A DNA stretch of 64,000 bases from Stentor coeruleus (taxonomy: Eukaryota > Ciliophora > Heterotrichea > Heterotrichida > Stentoridae): the NCBI GenBank assembly GCA_001970955.1, contig MPUH01000132.1, positions 34,084 to 98,083 of the forward strand, written 5' to 3'. Shown here one piece after another: positions 18,783 through 28,743 of the stretch. Numbering within the stretch: the stretch's first letter is position 1; each line of letters opens with the position of its first letter. The position numbers and the translations under genes are program-made. The notes below the pieces were generated by a model, which had not been told where the DNA came from, did not search any database, and worked only from the letters and a program-made list of their open reading frames with translations.

Positions 18783-20864
18783 ATGGAAAAAATATCAGAA
18801 CAAGACCTTAATCTTAGTAATGCATATGTCCTTTATCAGAATGCGGACAGAGTTACTGTATTTTTGACAGAATTGAGAGACAAAGGACGTATTGTAGTTA
18901 AAAAATTAATGATCTCAAGTTTAGAAGAAGGAAACTTTTTGCTTAAAGAAACATTTGCTATGGCTCATTTAAACCATCCAAACATAGCAAAATTGCATTC
19001 TTCTATGATGGGAGGTAAGAATAATGCTTTTCAATACATTCTTTTTGTAATGGATTACTTTGAAGACGGAGATTTACAAAAAGAAATCGAATCCAGATGG
19101 AAACAAAATAACCCATGGACTGAAGATGAACTATTAGAGATTTTTAAGTCATTACTTTCAGGGTTTGCTTACATGCAGCTGAAACAAATTGCCCACTGCG
19201 ATATTAAACCTCAAAATGTGCTAAGGCGAGGAAAATCTTATATAATTTCAGATCTTGGCTGTGCTTTTAAAACGGAAGGCGACTCATTTAATATTGCTGG
19301 CACTCCAGCATATCTTAGTCCTGCTTTACGCTTAGCTTATCAAAGTTATAAAAATACTGGCATTGCAGCACCTTTAAAGCACAATGCTTACAAATCTGAT
19401 GTATATTCTTTAGGTCTTGTCTTTCTTTATATGACATCTTTCAAACTTTATCAAGAACTAGAAACTTTAGATGAAAATCAGCATTATGAAAGTTTAACTT
19501 ATATTTATCATACTCTTCAATATGGAGATGTTATAAAAAATCTTATATTTTGGATGATGAGGTTTGATGAGCAAAGTAGACCTGATTTTAGTGAAATTGC
19601 ACAAGTACTTCAGATAGAAGTTCAAAAAAGAGTTACTCAAAGTATACCTCGCAAAAGACCAAGCAGTTGTCAGGTTATGATCCCTCCAGAACTAAAGAAT
19701 ATCAAAAATAAAGTAAATTCTTCAATCAAAGAGGAAAAAAAAGATAATAATCTTTCGTGTGCACAAAGAGCGAGTGAAAGACAAATAAGAGCTCAAGGAC
19801 CTAATAGAAAATATTTAGTAGCAGGTACTAATATAAATTCTGGTGAAATCATTAATCCTATGCAAATAAAAATGCAACCTCAATTTCCTACCGGTAATCA
19901 GAAAAATAATTTTAGGCATAATCAAATGATTGCTTGTACTCCTGCAGCCAATGTATTTAATTGCAATAATGTGCCTGCCAATGCATTTAATTGCAATAAT
20001 ACACCTTCTAATGTAGACTATTTATTATTAGTTGATTATACAGCAAAAGGTCAATTCTCATTAATTTGTCGAAATGCACATAGAAAAATGTTTAAATGGA
20101 GAGTTTCTATAAATTTATTCAATGCTAAAACTATAATTGTAAATCGATTATCGCAAGCAATTTTTAATTTAGATCCATCATGCTTAAATATACTGGCACT
20201 TAAAAACAGTTTATGTTTAAAAGTTATCATTAACAAAATAAGTATTAAGTGCAAAATTTGCTATCAAAATGTAAATGATAATTTCATAAAGTATCCTTGT
20301 GGAGGCTTTATTCATAAAGCTTGCTTTCAACAGAATTTTGCATATGCTATAGATAGAGAAAATAACAATTTTAGTCTTCAAAGTCTATGCAAATTTTGCA
20401 ATACATATCACATACTTTATTTAAAAAAAATTAATTTATGCGCTTGCTGCCAAAATGTCTGGACTTTTTATAAAGATAGCTTCCAAGGTTTTTATTGTTT
20501 TCCTTGTATTAATCAATCGCAAGAAACCAATGAACACATTTCAATATTTAAAATTATTGCAAGAGATACTCAAGAGTATCTTTTTGTTTCTGATAAATTA
20601 TGCTACTATTGTTTTGGCTTAGTAGAGCTAATTATGAGCAACTCATATTATGTTTGCTTAGCATGTAGATTTCTGTTAGCTAATAAAGCTTATGAGGAAG
20701 AAAAAATTAAAGTCAGACACTTTCAAATGTATAATTCGGTCATTCCTGAAAAAAATAATCATGAAACAAACAGGAAATATGCTTCCGATGATACAAATTC
20801 TGGAAGAACCAAAATTAGCCAAATGAGATATAGAAATAGTAGTCACGCCCAAAATAGAAATTAA
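18783..20864 (+). CDS. Ser/Thr protein kinase with Cys-rich C-terminal region
   Basis: 693 residues; ATG follows an in-frame TAA directly. The kinase domain spans about residues 10-285. It has a VVKK lysine in the N-lobe, then AHCDIKPQNVL as catalytic loop (HCD in place of HRD, while Asp, Lys and Asn are kept), DLG in place of DFG, and AGTPAYLSP as activation segment/APE-like region. The general look is NEK/CAMK-like. A low-complexity linker follows (about 290-415) with two copies of a short Asn/Cys motif (NVFNCNN, NAFNCNN). The remainder (about 490-650) has a series of CxxC and C/H motifs (KCKICYQ...CGG.IHKACF, LCKFC, CACC, CFPC, CYYC, CLAC) like RING/zinc-ribbon knuckles. Inference: an active kinase with a zinc-binding tail; substrate unknown. 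Confidence 0.85.
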   Translation: MEKISEQDLNLSNAYVLYQNADRVTVFLTELRDKGRIVVKKLMISSLEEGNFLLKETFAMAHLNHPNIAKLHSSMMGGKNNAFQYILFVMDYFEDGDLQKEIESRWKQNNPWTEDELLEIFKSLLSGFAYMQLKQIAHCDIKPQNVLRRGKSYIISDLGCAFKTEGDSFNIAGTPAYLSPALRLAYQSYKNTGIAAPLKHNAYKSDVYSLGLVFLYMTSFKLYQELETLDENQHYESLTYIYHTLQYGDVIKNLIFWMMRFDEQSRPDFSEIAQVLQIEVQKRVTQSIPRKRPSSCQVMIPPELKNIKNKVNSSIKEEKKDNNLSCAQRASERQIRAQGPNRKYLVAGTNINSGEIINPMQIKMQPQFPTGNQKNNFRHNQMIACTPAANVFNCNNVPANAFNCNNTPSNVDYLLLVDYTAKGQFSLICRNAHRKMFKWRVSINLFNAKTIIVNRLSQAIFNLDPSCLNILALKNSLCLKVIINKISIKCKICYQNVNDNFIKYPCGGFIHKACFQQNFAYAIDRENNNFSLQSLCKFCNTYHILYLKKINLCACCQNVWTFYKDSFQGFYCFPCINQSQETNEHISIFKIIARDTQEYLFVSDKLCYYCFGLVELIMSNSYYVCLACRFLLANKAYEEEKIKVRHFQMYNSVIPEKNNHETNRKYASDDTNSGRTKISQMRYRNSSHAQNRN

Positions 20865-21689
20865 TTGCCTTTATATTATAAGGACTGAATAACTGGCTAA
20901 GATAAGCTTGAAAATAAACCATATTCTAAGTTAATACAATAAAAATTAGGAAGGATTTAGTGATAAATTGTTGTTAGGATTCTTACAATTTTTATGGGAA
21001 CCCTGAATAAAAAGAAAAAATGTGGTATGAAATGCGCATGAAGGATTCTAAAATTGACTTAGAATATTTTTATATATGATAAATGATTTTTAATGTTTAT
21101 ATTTAGGTTAGAACCTTTTTAGAATAAAAAAACATTTTAAAAGTATTTATAAATAATTTAGTGAATAAAAGTTTATAATTGGAGTTTATAGAACTATAAT
21201 ATTATAATAAAATGTAAAGAAAAATTAAATTTATTCAAATAGCTCCAAATAAGACTAATCAATCGTTATATTTATAATTCATTTGTAACTAAGTTATAAC
21301 CTCTAGATATTTTTCTTTATTTAAGATTCAAGTTTATCTAAGCACTTACAATTATCTAATAACCTCTCTATTTAACTAAATTATATAATTTTTATGAACA
21401 AAAATCCTCTAACCCAATTAGCAGACACTTTAAGGGCTTATTTTTAACATATTCATAGTTGAAAAAATTAAACCTTCTACACCAAGTATGTTTGGATTTA
21501 TTATAGTTTGAGGAATTTTTTCCAAGTATTGATAATTACAAATTCAAATAGATCTCAAATCAGATATATATTTATCATAATTTTTCAGAAGAGAATAATA
21601 AATAGATAGATTTAAGACATTAGAAGATCAGTCCCAAATCTTTTTGAATTTCAGCTAGTGCTCTATGATGAAACTACCTCTTTCAGATA
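20865..21689. other. AT-rich region upstream of the transposase relic
   Basis: No gene seen. Terminal inverted repeats belonging to the downstream transposase relic were looked for by eye and not found. Confidence 0.4.
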
Positions 21690-22210
21690 TTTAATTGTTA
21701 AAGGAGTATTTTAGATCAAAAGTGATGTCCTAAATACTGGAGAAATATGCATTTAAGTTCAGATTTCACAAGATTTATATATGTTAATAATTCTTGTAAA
21801 AAACATGTCAATATCAGACAAGGAACAATTTTTTCAATAAAAATTTAGAAATCAATAAAGTATTGCTACTTAGCTGTATATGGTTGAACAAAACAGAAGT
21901 AAATTTTGCAGTCAGCTTAACTGGTTTCAGCGTTGTAGACTATTATAAAAGATTTAGAGACGCCGTAGAAGAATCACTTCAAGATCATGACAAGATTATT
22001 GATGAGCCAGGCATATGTTCAAATAGATGAATCTAAATTTGGAAGGCGCAAGTATTATTGAGGCCATATAGTAAAAGGTTTTTGGGTAATTTGACGATTC
22101 CCATCATAACGATAATGCCTATGCACTTTAGCAGTTCAATTTCATCTGTATTTCACCTGTGGAAATACATTAAATAATTGTGCAACTGAGAGATTTCTGA
22201 AACCCTCGAA
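21690..22210 (+). mobile_element. Relic of a Merlin / IS1595 (ISXO2-like) DDE transposase
   Basis: Consecutive plus-strand blocks follow the order of the family. A degenerate zinc ribbon begins at about 21726 (CPKY.....SCKKH), then NIRQGTIFS. A helix block is KVLLLSCIWLNKTEV, followed by SLTGFSVVDYYKRFRDAVEE. Then comes the hallmark IDESKFGRRKY, a TGA (22059-22061) where Arg is expected, and GHIVKGFWVI. After an internal deletion there is FTCGNTLNN, resembling the FxxGxxHTNxxE end of the catalytic core. Frameshifts and stops make it non-functional. Known: IDESKFGKRKY...WVFG marks the first catalytic Asp region of IS1595/Merlin transposases. No inverted repeats or target duplications were identified. 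Confidence 0.72.
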
Positions 22211-22375
22211 CAGCCTTTTCACTATAAATTTTCATTTTTAATATACTTCTGCAATTAGTTCCCAAACGATTTTTTAAGTGGCTTATTTATTTTTTGCGAG
22301 ATATTAATCCATTCCTTGTTAGCTAAAAAAGATAAGGAAAAAAACTAGCATAAAATAAATGTATAAAAAGCAATA

Positions 22376-22936
22376 ATGCTAAAAAGTATCATCGAATCAG
22401 AGTCAGCCAAAAAATCTATTAAAAAATCAAGGGCTAATTTGGAAATTCAGTTATCAAAAATATCAACCGAGATTGTAGCGCGTGATTCACAAATACTCCG
22501 CCTTGAGTCCGAGATCTCATCGTTAAAATTTGACCTCTTACCAAAAAAACCCCAAAAACTCCACAAAATATGCCAAACCGATACCCCACCTAACTGTAGA
22601 ACAACCCCAACGCAAAACTCAGAAATTTTTTATATAAACAAAATCCAAGAACTAGAAAACAAACTTATACAAAGCGATGCTAAAAACCTAAAACTCGATA
22701 AAATCGTCCGTAGCCTTTATACCAAATTAGATAAACACTCGAAGTACCCAAAGGAAAAATCAAAAGCTAGTAGTCTTTTTTCAGATGAAAAAGACTTAAG
22801 TATTATTTCTTATAAATCTTCACATCATACTCACAGATCAAATTCAGTTAGTATTGATATAAAAAAACTCACAACGCAGAATCATTTTCGTATGCAAAGG
22901 AAAAATTCAGCATTTTCTGATATGAGTTTGGAATGA
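22376..22936 (+). CDS. Hypothetical coiled-coil protein, 186 aa
   Basis: ATG to TGA; if UGA is not a stop it runs three more codons to TAA at 22946-22948. The N-terminal half is helical and heptad-like (about residues 15-55, SRANLEIQLSKISTEI), a Pro/Thr-rich linker with Cys follows, then a second short coil (about 85-120, KIQELENKLIQSDAKNLKLD). The tail is Ser/His-rich and basic. Inference: a cytoskeletal or adaptor protein. No orthologue is recognised. It is one of only two gene models in the window whose first stop is TGA. Confidence 0.6.
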   Translation: MLKSIIESESAKKSIKKSRANLEIQLSKISTEIVARDSQILRLESEISSLKFDLLPKKPQKLHKICQTDTPPNCRTTPTQNSEIFYINKIQELENKLIQSDAKNLKLDKIVRSLYTKLDKHSKYPKEKSKASSLFSDEKDLSIISYKSSHHTHRSNSVSIDIKKLTTQNHFRMQRKNSAFSDMSLE

Positions 22937-22984
22937 AATTATAACTAAATTCTTAATACAAAATATATAAATAATTGAATTTAG

Positions 22985-23867
22985 AGTAAAGATAGAGAGT
23001 TAGATGAAATATTGAAAAAGATAGAGAGAGATATCAGAAAAGACTTAAGTTATTGTTTTGATGTCTACAATGAAAATAAGTTTTTTACATTTGCCAAGCA
23101 TAAATTCTGCGACAATGATAATTTATTTGATTTTAGTTATGAGCACTATTCAATAAAGCGTAGAGAAATAGTTGATGGTTATGAAGGTTGTGAAAGGTCT
23201 GATGAGAATTTTGGGAATAAAAACTTAAAATATGAACTAAACTAAGTATATAGAATATAATTTTGGAAAAAGTGCGAGTTTTTCTTTGCAAACAACTTTA
23301 TAGATGAATTCTTAAGAATATGGAACAATAGCTTTGTCAAATCAATTCAACGACCTTAAAGTCTCAAGGGATTTTATTATACTAAAAAAAGTTCCATATA
23401 AAAGATTTGGCAAAATCTCATATCATAGTGTATTTAAAATCTGGAGTGTTTCAAGACTTGATAGTCTTAATAATGACCTTAATAATATGTGTGAAAATAA
23501 GGTAAAATATTTTTATGCAGAAAAATATAACAACTATGTAAATTTATGCGAAAAGCATGGGCTTAGTTATACAATTCCAATGTTTTCACAAATGATTTTA
23601 GGGTATTTAAGTGAAATTGGATATGATATTAAAAAGTTGGCTTTGGCAACTAAATTGAAGTTGTTAATAGAGTTGTGGAAGTTGGCAAGGGTGACAACTG
23701 AAGGATGAAGTATCAAGGAAAAAGACTTTGCGAGTGTAGTATTTAGTAAGAAAGGACTTAGAATATTATTTAATGAATTTAGGCATATTAAGTGAAAGTA
23801 TAACTTTCTGGAACGAGATAAAAATATATGAATAAATATAGTCATCGAAGCACATACCTTAAATACG
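22985..23867 (+). pseudogene. Decayed or recoded open frames
   Basis: Two long protein-like frames lack a good ATG. One spans about 22985-23245 (77-87 codons, contains LSYCFDVYNENKFFTF). The other spans 23316-23708 (contains FKIWSVSRLDSLNNDLNN and MILGYLSEIGYDIKKLALA). Between them the first frame reads on through TAA codons (FANNFIDEFLRIWNNSFVK) before switching frame. The second frame reads on through three TGA (23706, 23766, 23829) with plausible sequence (LRILFNEFRHIK.KYNFLE) to a TAG at about 23865, overlapping the next gene. Either a pseudogene, or partly a UGA-containing gene. Confidence 0.4.
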
Positions 23868-25678
23868 TAGCTTCAGAAAAATATTTCCCAGTACTAAAAC
23901 CAACGAATTCACCTTTTAAATGCTCTGAAGTTGTCCTAACAGAAAGAAGAGGAAGTACATCAAGTCTTACAAGCAAGCAACAAGACGGCCAAAGCATTTA
24001 TTCAATTAAACCAAGTGAATTTATTTATAGAAGTGCATCAATTGACCTTCAAAGCAAAGGCTTGCTTTATGAGACTTCCAAAGATACAGAAAGACAATCG
24101 TCAATAAGTCGTTTTACGATGATCCAAAATGATGTTATTACGAATTCTTTGCAAAAATATCACACAGATAAAGAACCTTCTGTGTATATTCCAAGTATTG
24201 ATAATAGAAAGCATATGAAAAGAGAGTCAGATTTCATGAAGCTTATTAATAAACTTGATAGAGTTATTTCACCTAACAGAGGTAAACGTCCTATATTTCT
24301 TCAAGATGGTGATCCTATAGAAGTGATAGTAGAAGAAAATCAAATGCAATATTGCAAGATATATGTCAAAGGCAAAAGAACTCCAATGAGCGTTAAAATG
24401 CAGAGGATTAGAGGGAAAATTATAGCCTATATGTCTATAACTGAAAAAGAGCCTGGGCCGAATTCTTACGATAGAATTTTCAGCACCGACTACTTCGAAA
24501 TCCGCGAGAATTCATCCGTTTTCAAATACGACAACATCTATCTCGGCCTAAAATCTTCAGAAGACTCCGAAGTCATAATCTCTTTATCTTTCGGTAAAAT
24601 AGTCGACCTTCTGGAAATCAAACGTATAAGGCGTCAGCTTTCTCAACATGTAATTCCTAAAGAAATCCTCAAAGATGAAGGTTTAATTTCAATCAAAGAC
24701 AAAAAATACTCTAAAAATTTCATCAAACTAAACAAAAACATAACATTTCTAAACTCATACCTCAATGCTGAAGACCTTCAAAAACGGGCAGAATCATGGA
24801 AAGCTAAACATGAGCAAATTATCAGCAAAAAAAAAGTTATTTTATCACAGAAAGTCAATAAAAATAAACAATTTGTAAACAAGCAAATCATAAAACTACA
24901 GCTTGAAAAAGAAGAAAAAGAAAAAAGAAAAATTTCTAAAGTTAAAAGGGCTTTAGAAAGTCAATGGCTAATGATTATGTATTTTTATATAAGTGCTGAG
25001 ACTATATATTCTGGGGTTAAAAAGCTGAAAAGGCAAAAACTTAAAAAAATTACATGGAATATGAAAGCTTATCAAATACAAAAAGCGATTAGGAAAAAAG
25101 GTAAACTGAATCTTGGGGATAAAATATTGATTAGGGTGCAGAATTTGTTACTTTTATATAAAGATTGCATTGGGAAGCATGAGAAAAGGATTATGACAAA
25201 GCATATGATTGAAAATATATCATTTTTAGCTCATAATCATTTGCTATCTCATCAGTTTCATAATTATATTGCTAGGGTTTTGTATGTTCAAAGACAGGTT
25301 AAAATATATTTGGCGAAAAGGAATAGAAGAATGCTGCACTTGGCTAAGCTGTGGAATGAAGAATGCAGAAATTACCTTTTTAAGAAAAGTAGTAATAAAA
25401 CTGCGAGGAAGAAGAATAGTGTTAATATTGTTACGATATCTAATGCTAAGAGATCAGCTATTATTAATGATTATTATCATGAGTGCATAGTTAGGTACAG
25501 GCTCATGATAAGAAGTTATATAACTTCGATGCAAAATCTTCAAATCAGAAGATCATTTTCTAACTCTGTGTTTCTAAAAAGAGCCAAGCCGATACCACAG
25601 TTTGAATATTTGCCAACAAGAGAAGCAATGGAAGTTATGATAGAAAAAGCAGTAAAAAATTCATTGTTAGCAATTTAA
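23828..25678 (+). CDS. Large basic protein with IQ-like motif
   Basis: 616 residues, ATG to TAA. The N-terminal third is Ser/Thr-rich. The central part (about 150-260) looks like a compact beta-rich domain (PIEVIVEENQMQYCKIYVKG...). The C-terminal half is helical and very Lys/Arg-rich. A likely IQ motif (VQRQVKIYLAKRNRR, about residues 485-500) follows the IQxxxRxxxxR pattern with Val-Gln for Ile-Gln. Known: IQ motifs bind calmodulin or centrin-type EF-hand proteins. Inference: a cytoskeleton- or axoneme-associated EF-hand partner. The name of the protein is not recognised. Its ATG overlaps the upstream decayed frame. Confidence 0.75.
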   Translation: MNKYSHRSTYLKYVASEKYFPVLKPTNSPFKCSEVVLTERRGSTSSLTSKQQDGQSIYSIKPSEFIYRSASIDLQSKGLLYETSKDTERQSSISRFTMIQNDVITNSLQKYHTDKEPSVYIPSIDNRKHMKRESDFMKLINKLDRVISPNRGKRPIFLQDGDPIEVIVEENQMQYCKIYVKGKRTPMSVKMQRIRGKIIAYMSITEKEPGPNSYDRIFSTDYFEIRENSSVFKYDNIYLGLKSSEDSEVIISLSFGKIVDLLEIKRIRRQLSQHVIPKEILKDEGLISIKDKKYSKNFIKLNKNITFLNSYLNAEDLQKRAESWKAKHEQIISKKKVILSQKVNKNKQFVNKQIIKLQLEKEEKEKRKISKVKRALESQWLMIMYFYISAETIYSGVKKLKRQKLKKITWNMKAYQIQKAIRKKGKLNLGDKILIRVQNLLLLYKDCIGKHEKRIMTKHMIENISFLAHNHLLSHQFHNYIARVLYVQRQVKIYLAKRNRRMLHLAKLWNEECRNYLFKKSSNKTARKKNSVNIVTISNAKRSAIINDYYHECIVRYRLMIRSYITSMQNLQIRRSFSNSVFLKRAKPIPQFEYLPTREAMEVMIEKAVKNSLLAI

Positions 25679-25801
25679 CAGTAAAATTTTAATATAATTT
25701 TGCGATTTAATTAGTCTAACTTAATTGTCTAAAATTATGAATATTTTTTAAGCTGCATGATTTATTGAGATATACTTAATAATTAGTTATAGTAATAAGA
25801 T

Positions 25802-26677
25802 ATGCAAAAAAGTCAGTCAGCTAAAAATTTCGTTGGAAGAGTCACCACTGGAGGGTTGAATTATCATAAAGATACTCATGCTTTTGATTCATCAATGGTC
25901 CCTGATAAAGCTAGAGATGCAGTTGCTGAAATTCGTGAGTTGACAGCTGCTGATATTTTGTGCTTGAAACCTCCAGCATGGAGCAAAAGCACATACGTAG
26001 ATCGAACTAAGTACTATACTGACCAATTGCCTTTAAGGAAGAAAAAGTTTGAAATCCATATCGGCCTTCAAGATTTCCACAATTTAGATCCTCATGCAAA
26101 CAAAATCTACAAAGGGACAGAATTACGAAACGATTATACAGGGTGGAATGTGAGTACATATTTCGAGCAAAACGAACTTAAAAAACGTTTAAAAAACTTG
26201 TAAAAACCAATTAGAACTGAAAAATCATCAGAAGCTACAGCAAAAGTAAGCCAAAAACTTCAAGGGTACTTAAAGCCCAGTATGTCACAAACGAAATTTA
26301 ATGAAAAGCTTAGAGATGAAAAAATCAGTGACAATGAACTGAGGAACAAAATCAAAGAGCAGTATTTGTATGAATGTCCGAAATCAAGTGCTGAAAAAAC
26401 ATCAGCTGAAGTTTTTAAAAGATTATCTGAATATAAACTTAAGGTTAAACAGGGAGAAATCGCGAATATGAATACAGATGATGAGACTTATAGACCTTCT
26501 TTGAATAGGAATTTAACTCACAATATAGAAAGAAAACGTGTTCATGATGGAGTTTGGATGTACTCAGAAGCTAATCAAAAAGAATCATGGTCATGTTGTA
26601 TGTGTGAAGATTTCAATGCACCTGGATGCATTGTGAAAATCAGGAATAAGGATAGATGGATCACTATTTCATTATAG
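25802..26677 (+). CDS. Conserved-looking hypothetical protein, two exons
   Basis: Exon 1 is 25802-26199 and exon 2 is 26215-26677, joined by removing a 15-nt intron that carries the in-frame TAA. The product is 286 residues, ending in TAG. The N-terminal half is compact, with Trp/Tyr/Pro motifs (CLKPPAWSKSTYVDRTKYY, KIYKGTELRNDYTGWNV). The middle is helical and charged (about 130-220). The C-terminus ends in a Trp/Cys-rich block (WSCCMCEDFNAPGC...RWITISL) that might bind metal or hold a disulphide. No orthologue is recognised. The Trp/Cys-rich end and even composition suggest a conserved protein. Confidence 0.8.
26200..26214 (+). other. 15-nt intron in the 25.8-26.7 kb gene
   Basis: GTAAAAACCAATTAG, with A at position 10. 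Its in-frame TAA would otherwise end the protein. Removal joins two frames separated by 79 bp into one gene. Confidence 0.92.
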
Positions 26678-27168
26678 ATTTAAGTCTTCAATGCTTTTTA
26701 AGATGTTTTAATGCATTTAAGTATAATTATATATAATATGTACTTATAGTGATTTTGATATAGTTTATTGAATAAGTTTTTATTAGGATACAGAAATAGA
26801 TATGATTAATACTATTTAAATACTTGAACTGAAACTATAGAATTATATTTTATATATTAACTTTAAAAAAAATACGGTTTTATTATATAAATTATGATAT
26901 AGACTCATATGATATTATTTAATTATGAAAAACTTATGTAAATGTATAGTATTTATCTTGCAATTAGTAAAAAGCTTAGAAAGTATGTTGAAAAACTTGG
27001 GTACCATGAGAGATTAAAATATATACCAAATTAAGCAATAATTGATTGTTAGATATATAAAATTAGATATATTAAGGAAAAAATCCTAAATTCAATATCT
27101 GATGATAATAAATGCAATGCATGGCATAATATATATAAATCAGAGTTAATTGTTATTTGAGTTAGGTT
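26678..27168. other. AT-rich intergenic region between convergent genes
   Basis: No gene, RNA or repeat recognised. Confidence 0.5.
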
Positions 27169-27975
27169 TTAGTCAGTTGTTTCTATAAAAATCCCATGAA
27201 CCATTTTTTCGCAAGACAATATTTTTTTGCATTCAGCAGCATGGCCTATTTGCTCAAGTTTTTCTTTATTTACTGCAAAAAAATCTATAAACATGATTAT
27301 TCTTTGCCTCATTTCTTTTATTGATTTGAAATATTTTGCAACTAGGCTTCTAAGTTCTTTTAAATATTTTATTCTCTTTCTCGCATTTTTTTCTTTGAAA
27401 TTCTCGTATTTTCTTATAATAACACTTGTTTTAACCATAAGTGTATGAAAGAATTTTGTTTTCTTGTATTTTTCATATAACTTTTCCAATGTTTGCGCGA
27501 AGTCGTTCCAAGAGTTGATGAGCTCACTATGATTTTCTTTCTCTCCAATGATTTTTAAATAAGGACAAACAGAGTCGAATTCAACCCGTAACTGATTAGC
27601 CATTAAAGTAGTAGTCAACACAATCAAACCCTTTTCCAAACAAAAATCTGGCACACACACAAAGTGAACATTCGAATAAAAAAAACTCTGACTCGAAACA
27701 AAATCTTTATAATCATTTAAAATTATTTCCATTTCATTCGCATGCTCAACAGAACCAAAAATCCCAATATCATACAAGCTTTTGAGATTAATTCTAAATA
27801 TCTTTTCTTCAGGATCAGGTATTTTAAATTTCCTGCATTTAACTTCAAAATCTACTTCATTCTCAGTTTTAACTAAGAGTTGTTGATATATCGAATTAAG
27901 ATAAAAAAGAGTGATTGCGGGGGTGACTATTTTTGTCCTTTCTGTATCATTTTTTCTTGAAGGAACACAACCCAT
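27169..27975 (-). CDS. Predicted N-myristoylated/palmitoylated helical protein
   Basis: 268 residues, ATG to TAA. The N-terminus MGCVPSRK fits the N-myristoylation consensus (Gly2, Ser6, basic residues at 7-8), and Cys3 is placed for palmitoylation, as in Src-family and other dually acylated proteins. The rest is mainly helical and Lys/Glu-rich, including FKEKNARKRIKYLKELRSL and a C-terminal EKLEQIGHAAECKKIL. There is no transmembrane helix, so membrane binding would rest on the lipids. No catalytic motif is recognised. Inference: a peripheral membrane adaptor. Its start region faces a long spacer with short direct repeats. Confidence 0.78.
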   Translation of the reverse strand: MGCVPSRKNDTERTKIVTPAITLFYLNSIYQQLLVKTENEVDFEVKCRKFKIPDPEEKIFRINLKSLYDIGIFGSVEHANEMEIILNDYKDFVSSQSFFYSNVHFVCVPDFCLEKGLIVLTTTLMANQLRVEFDSVCPYLKIIGEKENHSELINSWNDFAQTLEKLYEKYKKTKFFHTLMVKTSVIIRKYENFKEKNARKRIKYLKELRSLVAKYFKSIKEMRQRIIMFIDFFAVNKEKLEQIGHAAECKKILSCEKMVHGIFIETTD

Positions 27976-28743
27976 TTATTATAAGTTTTTATAGTTACCT
28001 AGTCTTAAATTTTTATATTAGTATAAATTATTAGATATAAATTTGTGATTTATCTAATCTTAAAGGAAATACTTAAATTGTTCAAGTATGCAATTATTGT
28101 ATTTTTATGATGAATTTGTGATGGAGTAGAACAGTTTGTATGTAAAAGAAAATAATAAAAAATAACTTATGAAAAATTGTTGGAAAAATTATAGGGGATA
28201 ATGAATATGAATATAAAAACTTTTGATGAATATTGGTGATATTGTAATTGAGAATAAGGTAAAGGTTTATGATTTTATGTGATTTATTATAAACTATAGT
28301 AAGTGAGATATTTTTATAAAGTTGATTTTTTATATAGGTGAGATATACTCAGAAAGTTGATTTTTTATAAGGTGAGATTACACAGATTGCAATAGGGAGA
28401 TAAATGTAGGATGACTGGGTTAGATAAATGTAAGCCTCTACATTTGGGGAATATTATTATATTAAACTTTCATTTTTTTTATATGTAATTAGCATAGGTA
28501 TTATATTAAATTCCTCTATAGTATTGCTTAATATGCCTATATCAATAAATTATAACTCAAAATCAAAAACATCCTAAAAAGCTTCACTTTCTACAAGAAA
28601 ATCACTATTTTAAATCCGCACAGCTGCATAGCCACTAAAATTTACTAATAAACCAACACCAAATTTTTTTCACTATCAGGCACTTCACCTTCCCAAACAA
28701 ATTCATTATCTAAGCTTAATCCTTCATAAAACTAGCATAAAAA
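27976..28743. other. AT-rich intergenic region
   Basis: Lies between two minus-strand genes. It contains the short direct repeats at 28303-28378. No gene recognised. Confidence 0.5.
28303..28378. repeat. Short direct repeat, about 35 bp, two and a fraction copies
   Basis: GTGAGAT starts at 28303, 28338 and 28372. The first two copies continue after a variable 7-8 bp with AAAGTTGATTTTTTATA. The third is truncated. A small local duplication. Confidence 0.6.
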
